Part shown: one piece after another, positions 1 to 4,729 of the stretch | How positions within the stretch are numbered: position 1 is the first letter of the stretch | Layout of the letters: every line of letters starts with the position of its first letter | Assembly (NCBI GenBank): GCA_022795575.1 | Contig: JAAWGY010000147.1 | Location: forward strand, 1-6,147 | Source: Angelakisella sp. | Lineage (GTDB): Bacteria > Bacillota > Clostridia > Oscillospirales > Ruminococcaceae | Direction of reading: 5' to 3' | DNA length: 6,147 bases | The notes under the pieces: generated by a model | What the model was told of the DNA's origin: nothing | What the model saw: the letters and a program-made list of their open reading frames with translations, nothing else | Database searches by the model: none | Position numbers and translations under genes: made by a program

Positions 1-7
1 CCAAAGA

Positions 8-31
8 GCGACCAGGGCTGCGCCCTGGACC
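8..31 (+). repeat. Intergenic hairpin element, left copy
   Basis: The core is GCGACCAGGGC, a 4-nt spacer, then CCCTGGACC. It folds as a 7-bp perfect stem, CCAGGGC (12-18) with GCCCTGG (22-28), around a 3-nt loop. The same two arms occur in reverse orientation at 6060-6087 with an 8-nt spacer, so this looks like one copy of a dispersed element family. A competing pairing exists: CGACCAG (9-15) is also complementary to CTGGTCG (54-60), which would give a larger structure over 9-60. Its function is unknown. Confidence 0.6.
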
Positions 32-215
32 CGACGGCCAAAGGCGTCAGTCGCTGGTCGGAGCGCTCCCCTAACGCCGCCTGGACCGCTTGGGCTCGGC
101 TCTTCTGCATGGGTGACAGCCTCAATCTCAACGTGTGGTTGCTCAATGCTTGGTTGGGCGGCTGGCCCTACTGGGGGACAGGCTCCAGCAGCCTTGCAAG
201 GTTGCCGGTGCGCCC

Positions 216-343
216 GCTCCCTCCTTCCGGTTGGCCTGACAAGGTGCCTCCGGCGGATCTAATTTCTTGTGGGGGGCTCCCTCCCTTCGGTCGGGTGGTG
301 CCTCCGGCGGATTTTGATTCCCTGCAGGGGGAAATCCCTCCGG
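216..343. repeat. Imperfect tandem repeat, two clear units plus a degenerate third
   Basis: GCTCCCTCC occurs at 216-224 and 276-284. The 16-mer GGTGCCTCCGGCGGAT occurs exactly at 243-258 and 297-312. The unit length is therefore about 60 nt, with a net 6-nt deletion inside the second unit. A third, more diverged unit seems to start near 334 (TCCCTCC followed by GG-CTTCGG). The repeat explains the repetitive Gly/Ser/Ala-rich peptides seen when this stretch is translated on the minus strand. It is better read as a non-coding intergenic repeat than as a gene. Confidence 0.6.
304..343. other. Extended hairpin inside the tandem repeat
   Basis: GGATTT (309-314) pairs with AAATCC (332-337). Outside this, CCGG (304-307) can pair with CCGG (340-343) across a small asymmetric bulge. 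Inside, the palindrome CCCTGCAGGG (320-329) can form its own short stem. No U tract follows on either strand, so it is not a typical intrinsic terminator. Confidence 0.4.
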
Positions 344-374
344 ACTTCGGCCTACAGGGCCACCGCCGAGCGAC

Positions 375-446
375 GGGGGGAGTGGTACGGGCTGGGCTTG
401 CTGGTTTGTGGCTTTGTTTGGTTGTTGGGCGGGTGCGTTTTGGGAT
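375..446 (-). terminator. Putative Rho-utilisation (rut)-like tail of the acyltransferase operon
   Basis: Read as minus-strand RNA, these 72 nt contain 36 C, 26 A, 7 G and 3 U by my count. The tract is C-rich, G-poor and largely unable to fold. It begins about 25 nt after the stop codon of the DHHW gene. C-over-G bias downstream of a gene with no good hairpin and U tract is the classic signature of Rho-dependent termination. No intrinsic terminator is evident: the only candidate is a 3-bp GCC/GGC stem with a GAGA loop near 459-469, followed by TTTT. The assignment is an inference from composition. On the plus strand the same DNA has several GGG runs. Confidence 0.35.
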
Positions 447-470
447 CACCAGACGAAAAGCCTCTCGGCA

Positions 471-1730
471 TCAGTAGGTGATACGGGAAAAATTCCTGTC
501 CTCCTGGAAGGTATCCAGGTTGTAGAGAACCAGCACGTCGTCAAAATCGTTTTCCGCGACCACCTCGCTGACCTTAAAGGTCATGTTGCGCAGATCCGCC
601 ACCCAAACCTCGTCGTAGCTGTAGGTGAGGAAGGGCGCAAAGCAGTTGCCGTAGCTGTCCTTGATGAGCAGCACCCGGCTTACCTCCCCCTCCCGGTGGG
701 CCTTGTTGTTGCCGGTCTTCAGGATGGTGATGCCGTTGTTGCCGTAAAGGAAAGCGGCGTATTTGTCCCGCCCCTCCAGCTTTTCCAGCTGGTAAATGCC
801 TGTGACCTCCGCCATGGTGCCGTCGGTTTGCAGTACCTCGTGCTTGCCGTCGATGGTGACGTCCTCCACCGGGATGTCGTACCAGACCAGGGTGTCCGGC
901 AGGGCGTTAAAGTGCTTGCTCTTGTTGTAGTAGGTGCCCAAAAAGCCCGGTGTCTCCCGGCGGTAGGGGGCCAGCTCCTCTTTGGTGGCCCAGGGGATGC
1001 CCCGGGCCTGGCAGTAGGCCTGGTACCCCACATAGGCGCCGTCGGTGGTCCAGTGGTGGTCGTTGCGGTAGTAGACCTGCTGGCCCTCCTCCGCGGCCCG
1101 GGACAGAGGGCCAAAGAGCTCCAGGGTAGTGGCCTGCCCCTGTACCGCGTCGTAGATCGCCTCAATCTCCGCCTGCTGGCGGACAACCGGCAGGGCGGCC
1201 GGCAGCTTTTGGGGGAGAACACCGTAGGAGTTGGGGGCGATGGCCACCGTGACGTGGCCATCGTAGGCCGGCAGGAATTTGAGCAGGAAGTTGATGTTGC
1301 GGCTTAGCTGGGCGCGGTTTAGGGCCGGAAGGGCAACATCGTCCGCCCCGTCCCCGCCAAAGCCGGCGCCGTTGGGGCGGCTCTCGGCCAGGTCCGGGCG
1401 GAGGAGCTTGTTGAAGACGTACCGGTCCCGGCCGTAGACCACCCCGTTGTTCTCGGTCTTGCCCAGGGCGGTCTCGAAGACCGATTTCAGGGTGATCCAG
1501 CTGTCCCGGCCCACAAACTGGTCGTTGATGTAGGCCTCGTAGTCCTTGGTGTACCGGTTGGTGAGGAGGGAGGAGAGGGTGAAGGCCGGCTTCTGCTTGA
1601 GGCGGCGGTTTTCCAGCTCGCTGTAGGGGTTGCTGGTAAAGCAGAGGTCCAGCAGGAACAGGCCCCCCATCAGCAGGACAAACCCCCAAAGAAGGGGGTA
1701 GGCCCGCAGGTTATCCCATAGCTTTTTCAT
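471..1730 (-). CDS. DHHW-family (AlgX/AlgJ-like) membrane-anchored protein, probable glycan O-acetylation partner
   Basis: This 419-residue protein has a short basic N-terminus and one hydrophobic segment at about residues 12-31, so most of it should lie outside the membrane. The family signature DHHW is at 224-227 in a YRNDHHWTTDGAY context. A second conserved block, IKDSYGN at 356-362, gives a candidate nucleophile Ser359. Asp224, His226 and Ser359 resemble the Asp-x-His plus Ser arrangement of SGNH/AlgX-type acetyltransferases. Such proteins accept an acyl group exported by an MBOAT partner and place it on a polysaccharide. The gene upstream is exactly such a partner, with a 15-nt gap, so the two are almost certainly co-transcribed. 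A Gly/Ala-rich stretch at about 118-136 looks like a linker or insertion. The acceptor glycan is not determinable. A structural, non-catalytic role is possible. Confidence 0.85.
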   Translation of the reverse strand: MKKLWDNLRAYPLLWGFVLLMGGLFLLDLCFTSNPYSELENRRLKQKPAFTLSSLLTNRYTKDYEAYINDQFVGRDSWITLKSVFETALGKTENNGVVYGRDRYVFNKLLRPDLAESRPNGAGFGGDGADDVALPALNRAQLSRNINFLLKFLPAYDGHVTVAIAPNSYGVLPQKLPAALPVVRQQAEIEAIYDAVQGQATTLELFGPLSRAAEEGQQVYYRNDHHWTTDGAYVGYQAYCQARGIPWATKEELAPYRRETPGFLGTYYNKSKHFNALPDTLVWYDIPVEDVTIDGKHEVLQTDGTMAEVTGIYQLEKLEGRDKYAAFLYGNNGITILKTGNNKAHREGEVSRVLLIKDSYGNCFAPFLTYSYDEVWVADLRNMTFKVSEVVAENDFDDVLVLYNLDTFQEDRNFSRITY

Positions 1731-1740
1731 GGCGGCAGGT

Positions 1741-1747
1741 CCTCCTT
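1741..1747 (-). promoter_or_regulatory. Ribosome binding site of the DHHW gene, overlapping the upstream stop codon
   Basis: The minus-strand sequence AAGGAGG lies 10 nt before the ATG at 1730. Its AA is shared with the TAA stop of the MBOAT gene (1746-1748). This overlap fixes the start codon and suggests translational coupling of the two genes. Confidence 0.8.
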
Positions 1748-3125
1748 AAAAACGGAAATAGAGGAAGGGATTGTAGGTGGCGTCCTCCAGGTAGGCGATG
1801 CTGGCAATCAGCGTTACCCCCAGGGCCAGGTACCGGGCCCACCGGAGCCGCTGCCCCAGCCGGGCTTCCCAGCGGGAGAGGAGGGGGGTGGAGAGGAAGG
1901 CGGCCAGCAGCAGGGTGACGCCGTAGTTGCGCAGGTAGTAGAGCCATTCGGTGCCGGGCCGGAGGGAGAACATGGCGGTGAGGAACCGGCCAAGGGCGGC
2001 AAAATCGGTGATGGCAAAGATGGCCCAGCTGACCACCACCAGCAGAAGGAGGTAGAGGTGGCCCAGCACCCGGGTCTTTTCCAGATAGGGGCGGAGGAAG
2101 GCCTTTTCCAGCACCAGAAAGACGAAGAAGTAGAGCCCCCAAAGGACAAAGTTCCAGCTGGCCCCGTGCCACAGGCCGGTGGCGGCCCAGACCACAAAGA
2201 GGTTAAAAACCTGCCGGGGAAAGGAGCAGCGGTTGCCCCCCAGGGGGATATAGAGGTACTCCCGGAACCAGGAGCCCAGTGTCATGTGCCAGCGCCGCCA
2301 AAACTCGGTGGCGCTTTTGGCGATGTAGGGATCGTCGAAGTTTTGGGGGAAGCGGAAGCCCAGCATCCGGCCCAGGCCGATGGCCATCTGGGAGTAGCCG
2401 GAGAAATCAAAGTAGATTTGGAAGGTGTAGGCCACGATGCCCAGCCAGGCCAGGGGGGTGGAGATGACGTCGAAGTTCATGGCGGAAACCTCGGTCCAGA
2501 GGGCGCCGATGTTGTTGGCGATAAGCACCTTGCGCCCCAGCCCCCGGATGAAGATGTCCACCCCCTCCTGGATTTCGGCAGGGGTGATGGAGCGGCTTTT
2601 CAGCTCCCGGCTGACATCGGTGTACCGGACGATGGGGCCGGCGATGAGCTGGGGGAAGAGCACCACAAAGGCGCCAAAATCGATGATGTTGTTTTCCGCC
2701 CGGACCTTGCCCCGGTAGACATCGATGGTGTAGGACATGGTTTGGAAGGTGTAAAAGCTGATGCCCAGGGGCAGGGTAAGGCCAAGGGTGGGGAAGGAAA
2801 GCCCGGTGAGGCCGGAAAGGTTTGCCAGCAGGAAGTTGGTGTACTTAAAGAAGCCCAGCATCCCCAGGTTAAAGACCACCGAAAGGAGCAAAAACCCCCG
2901 GCAGGCGGCCTGGCTTTGCCGGTGCCGCTGGATGCCGTTGCTGGCGATGTAGTCCACCAGGATGGAGGCGATCATAATGGGGAAGTAGCGCACCTCCCCC
3001 CAGGAATAAAAGACCAGGCTTTCCAGGAGCAGGACCAGGTTTTTGTACCGGCGGGGGGCAAGATAGTAGAGGAGCATGGCCACCGGGAAGAAACGGAACA
3101 GGAACAGGATGCTGCTGAATACCAT
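1746..3125 (-). CDS. MBOAT-family membrane-bound O-acyltransferase (AlgI/DltB-like)
   Basis: This is a 459-residue polytopic membrane protein with many hydrophobic segments. Family blocks appear in order: LPLGISFYTFQTMSYTIDVYRG, QLIAGPIVRY, FDFSGYSQMAIGLGRMLGF, EFWRRWHMTLGSWFREYLYIPLGGNR and GLWHGASWNF. The two characteristic histidines are His280 (RRWHMTL) and His320 (LWHGA); the latter is the conserved active-site residue of MBOAT enzymes. Members take an acyl group from a cytoplasmic donor and pass it across the membrane for O-acylation of exported polymers. The DHHW partner directly downstream supports an AlgI-AlgX/J-like pair. The frame stays open upstream to 3551, but the start at 3125 is preferred: GGAGG lies 6 nt upstream, the protein starts with the usual hydrophobic MVFSSILFLF, and the extension would run across a promoter and into glyA. 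The glycan substrate is unknown. Confidence 0.92.
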   Translation of the reverse strand: MVFSSILFLFRFFPVAMLLYYLAPRRYKNLVLLLESLVFYSWGEVRYFPIMIASILVDYIASNGIQRHRQSQAACRGFLLLSVVFNLGMLGFFKYTNFLLANLSGLTGLSFPTLGLTLPLGISFYTFQTMSYTIDVYRGKVRAENNIIDFGAFVVLFPQLIAGPIVRYTDVSRELKSRSITPAEIQEGVDIFIRGLGRKVLIANNIGALWTEVSAMNFDVISTPLAWLGIVAYTFQIYFDFSGYSQMAIGLGRMLGFRFPQNFDDPYIAKSATEFWRRWHMTLGSWFREYLYIPLGGNRCSFPRQVFNLFVVWAATGLWHGASWNFVLWGLYFFVFLVLEKAFLRPYLEKTRVLGHLYLLLLVVVSWAIFAITDFAALGRFLTAMFSLRPGTEWLYYLRNYGVTLLLAAFLSTPLLSRWEARLGQRLRWARYLALGVTLIASIAYLEDATYNPFLYFRF

Positions 3126-3131
3126 AGGTGT

Positions 3132-3136
3132 CCTCC
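3132..3136 (-). promoter_or_regulatory. Ribosome binding site of the MBOAT gene
   Basis: Minus-strand GGAGG with a 6-nt spacer to the ATG at 3125. It decides the start codon against the much longer open frame that continues upstream. Confidence 0.8.
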
Positions 3137-3177
3137 ATGACAGAAACAGAATGAGATAGAAACGGCCAACTCCTTTT

Positions 3178-3205
3178 AGTATACCAGCTTTGAGGAAAAA
3201 CTCCA
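3178..3205 (-). promoter_or_regulatory. Candidate extended -10 promoter for the MBOAT-DHHW operon
   Basis: On the minus strand, TATACT (3178-3183) is preceded by TGG (3184-3186), giving an extended -10 of the TGnTATACT type. The best -35 candidate is TGGAGT (3200-3205) with a 16-nt spacer. It is weak, as expected when an extended -10 is present. Transcription would start near 3170 and give a leader of about 45 nt before the MBOAT start. Confidence 0.55.
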
Positions 3206-3239
3206 GTCCTTTTGTTGTTTTTTTCCGGGTGATTTTCGT

Positions 3240-3282
3240 GCAGGCCCAGCCCCTGCGGGGGAGGAGCTTTTCGCCGGCCTGC
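3240..3282. promoter_or_regulatory. Inverted repeat just upstream of the glyA -35, possible operator
   Basis: GCAGGCC (3240-3246) and GGCCTGC (3276-3282) are perfect 7-bp inverted arms 29 nt apart. A small CCCC-TGC-GGGG stem (3250-3260) lies between them. The right arm ends 3 nt before the glyA -35 hexamer, and the whole repeat lies between the two divergent promoters. A regulator site is possible but unproven. In G+C-rich DNA a 7-bp repeat can arise by chance. Confidence 0.3.
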
Positions 3283-3285
3283 GCC

Positions 3286-3314
3286 TTGAAAAAGCCGCCG
3301 GGCCATAGTATAAT
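3286..3314 (+). promoter_or_regulatory. Strong SigA-type promoter of glyA
   Basis: TTGAAA (3286-3291), a 17-nt spacer and TATAAT (3309-3314) match the housekeeping consensus at 11 of 12 positions with optimal spacing. Transcription is expected to begin near 3321, leaving a leader of about 60 nt. The A/T-rich -10 stands out from its G+C-rich surroundings. Confidence 0.85.
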
Positions 3315-3329
3315 AAGCAGAAGACCACG

Positions 3330-3352
3330 CCCGCCGGCATCCGGCCGCCGGG
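3330..3352 (+). other. Short hairpin in the glyA 5' leader
   Basis: GCCGG (3333-3337) pairs with CCGGC (3341-3345) around a CAT loop. CCC (3330-3332) can pair with GGG (3350-3352) across a 4-nt bulge. It sits between the predicted transcription start and the ribosome binding site and leaves that site free. The leader is too short for a known riboswitch class, and I recognise none. Confidence 0.3.
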
Positions 3353-3366
3353 ACAGCCGACCAGAG

Positions 3367-3372
3367 AAAGGA
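3367..3372 (+). promoter_or_regulatory. Ribosome binding site of glyA
   Basis: AAAGGA with a 9-nt spacer to the ATG at 3382. An alternative in-frame ATG at 3373 abuts this site directly and could not use it, so 3382 is the better start. Confidence 0.65.
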
Positions 3373-3381
3373 ATGAGAGCT

Positions 3382-4638
3382 ATGTTTGGGAATATGATGG
3401 ATACCATCGGATTTGTTGGACAGACCGACCCGGAGGTGGCAGCGGCCATGGACCGGGAGCTGAGCCGCCAGCGGCGCAACCTGGAGCTCATCGCCTCTGA
3501 GAACATCGTCTCCCCGGCGGTGCTGGCCGCAATGGGGACGGTGCTGACCAATAAGTACGCCGAGGGCTACCCCGGCAAGCGGTACTATGGCGGCTGCCAG
3601 CGGGTGGACGAGGTGGAGGAGCTGGCCCGGGAGCGGGCCAAAAGGCTGTTTGGCGCCCAGCACGCCAATGTCCAGCCCCACTCCGGCGCCCAGGCAAACC
3701 TGGCCGTCTACTTTGGCCTGCTGGAGGCGGGGGACACCATTATGGGGATGAGCCTTGCCGAGGGGGGCCACCTTACCCACGGCAGCCCGGTGAATATGTC
3801 CGGCAAGCTGTACCACTTTGTGCCCTACGGCGTTTCTGCCGGCACCGGCCGCATCGATTATGACGCCATGCGGGCTCAGGCCCGGGAGGTAAAGCCCCGG
3901 ATGATCGTGGCGGGGGCCTCCGCCTACCCCCGGGAGATCGACTTTAAGACCATCGGGGAGATCGCCCGGGAGGTGGGGGCCATCTTTATGGTGGATATGG
4001 CCCACATCGCCGGGCTGGTGGCGGCGGGGTGCCACATGAGCCCCGTGCCCTACGCCGACGTTGTCACCACCACCACCCACAAAACCCTTCGGGGGCCCCG
4101 GGGCGGCATGATCCTCTGCCGGGAGGAGTACGCCAAGGCCATCGATAAGGCCATCTTCCCCGGCACCCAGGGGGGGCCGCTGGAGCATATCATCGCCGCA
4201 AAGGCGGTCTGCTTTGGGGAGGCCCTGAAGCCGGAGTTTACCGCCTATCAGCAGCAGATCGTCAAAAACGCCGCCGCCCTGGCCCAGGGGCTTTTGGAGC
4301 GGGGGATTGCCCTGGTCTCCGGCGGGACCGACAACCACATGATGCTGCTGGACCTGCGGGGCACCGGCGTCACCGGCAAGGAGCTGGAGCACCGGCTGGA
4401 CGAGGTGTACATCACCGTAAACAAAAACGCCATCCCGGGGGACCTGGAAAAGCCCTTTGTCACCAGCGGCATCCGGGTTGGCACCCCGGCCATCACCACC
4501 CGGGGCCTGGTGGAGGGGGACATGGCGGTGATCGCCCAGTGCATCGCCGACGCCGCCAGCGGCAGCTTCGCGGCCAAGGCCGACGGCATCCGGGAGGCGG
4601 TAAACGCCCTCTGCGCCAAGTACCCGCTGTACGAGTAA
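3382..4638 (+). CDS. glyA: Serine hydroxymethyltransferase
   Basis: This PLP-dependent cytosolic enzyme converts L-serine and tetrahydrofolate to glycine and 5,10-methylene-tetrahydrofolate, the main source of one-carbon units for purine, thymidylate and methionine synthesis. The 418-residue length is typical. Landmarks are all present: LELIASEN (34-41), EGYPGKRYYGG (61-71), HSGAQAN (100-106), VDMAHIAGLV with Asp205 and His208 contacting PLP, TTTTHKTLRGPRGG with the Schiff-base Lys234, and TSGIRVGTPA with Arg365, which binds the substrate carboxylate. No key residue is missing. The frame is open back to 3190, but the promoter and leader lie in that stretch, so the start at 3382 is preferred. 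The gene has its own consensus promoter and a terminator downstream, and is divergent from the acyltransferase operon. Confidence 0.97.
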   Translation: MFGNMMDTIGFVGQTDPEVAAAMDRELSRQRRNLELIASENIVSPAVLAAMGTVLTNKYAEGYPGKRYYGGCQRVDEVEELARERAKRLFGAQHANVQPHSGAQANLAVYFGLLEAGDTIMGMSLAEGGHLTHGSPVNMSGKLYHFVPYGVSAGTGRIDYDAMRAQAREVKPRMIVAGASAYPREIDFKTIGEIAREVGAIFMVDMAHIAGLVAAGCHMSPVPYADVVTTTTHKTLRGPRGGMILCREEYAKAIDKAIFPGTQGGPLEHIIAAKAVCFGEALKPEFTAYQQQIVKNAAALAQGLLERGIALVSGGTDNHMMLLDLRGTGVTGKELEHRLDEVYITVNKNAIPGDLEKPFVTSGIRVGTPAITTRGLVEGDMAVIAQCIADAASGSFAAKADGIREAVNALCAKYPLYE

Positions 4639-4644
4639 CCAAAG

Positions 4645-4666
4645 CCCCCGCCGGCCACGGCGGGGG
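4645..4666 (+). other. G+C-rich hairpin after glyA, without a U tract
   Basis: CCCCCGCCG (4645-4653) pairs perfectly with CGGCGGGGG (4658-4666) around GCCA, a 9-bp stem starting 7 nt after the glyA stop. No T run follows, so alone it is not an intrinsic terminator. It could protect the glyA 3' end or pause polymerase ahead of the second hairpin. Confidence 0.6.
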
Positions 4667-4675
4667 AGGCATACC

Positions 4676-4711
4676 GCGCCGGGGCATTGTCCACGCCCCG
4701 GCGCTGTTTTT
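4676..4711 (+). terminator. Intrinsic terminator of glyA
   Basis: GCGCCGGGGC (4676-4685) pairs perfectly with GCCCCGGCGC (4695-4704) around a 9-nt loop, and TGTTTTT follows at 4705-4711. A 10-bp, almost all G/C stem with a U tract is a good Rho-independent terminator. The tail ends only 4 nt before the rarA ribosome binding site. Confidence 0.75.
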
Positions 4712-4715
4712 CCGG

Positions 4716-4724
4716 AAAGGAGGG
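4716..4724 (+). promoter_or_regulatory. Ribosome binding site of rarA
   Basis: AAAGGAGGG at 4716-4724 contains AAGGAGG, 6 nt before the ATG at 4730. The nucleotides just before the start (TCCT, 4726-4729) can pair with AGGA (4718-4721) in a 4-bp hairpin, a weak possibility for limiting initiation. Confidence 0.85.
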
Positions 4725-4729
4725 CTCCT

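Larger units (their letters stand above)
1..470. other. Non-coding, repeat- and hairpin-rich intergenic region
   Basis: I see no convincing gene here. Open frames exist on both strands, but they lack a good ribosome binding site. Their products are low-complexity (Pro/Gly/Arg-rich, with repeated SAGGT-like segments) because they translate the tandem repeat described separately. The region contains a hairpin element at the left edge, a 10-nt palindrome GGAGCGCTCC at 60-69, a 10-nt palindrome CCTTGCAAGG at 192-201, a degenerate tandem repeat at about 216-343, and a G/T-rich tract at about 375-446. It lies downstream of the minus-strand acyltransferase operon. Whatever gene lies further left is outside the window. 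Confidence 0.7.

Noticed and set aside
450..470. Intrinsic terminator directly after the DHHW stop codon
   Set aside because: On the minus strand GCC-GAGA-GGC is followed by TTTT, but a 3-bp stem is too short to be convincing.
109..477. Small open frames in the left intergenic region on both strands
   Set aside because: Their sequence is explained by the tandem repeat, they lack a suitable ribosome binding site, and they overlap one another in several frames.
408..1307. A 299-codon plus-strand open frame opposite the DHHW gene
   Set aside because: It begins in the G/T-rich intergenic tract, is Val/Gly-rich, and is the mirror image of a well-supported gene.
2058..3140. A 360-codon open frame on the plus strand opposite the MBOAT gene
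   Set aside because: It is antisense to a gene with complete family motifs. The product is low-complexity (Gly/Glu/Ala/His), with no recognisable domain.
3190..3381. N-terminal extension of serine hydroxymethyltransferase
   Set aside because: The -35/-10 pair and leader lie inside it, and the family N-terminus fits a start at 3382.
3321..3381. A riboswitch in the glyA leader
   Set aside because: The leader from the predicted start is only about 60 nt with one small hairpin, too small for glycine, SAM or THF riboswitches, and no motif of those classes is seen.
3126..3551. N-terminal extension of the MBOAT protein by 142 codons
   Set aside because: It would cross the operon promoter, the glyA promoter and the start of glyA. 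The start at 3125 has a good ribosome binding site and gives the normal family N-terminus.
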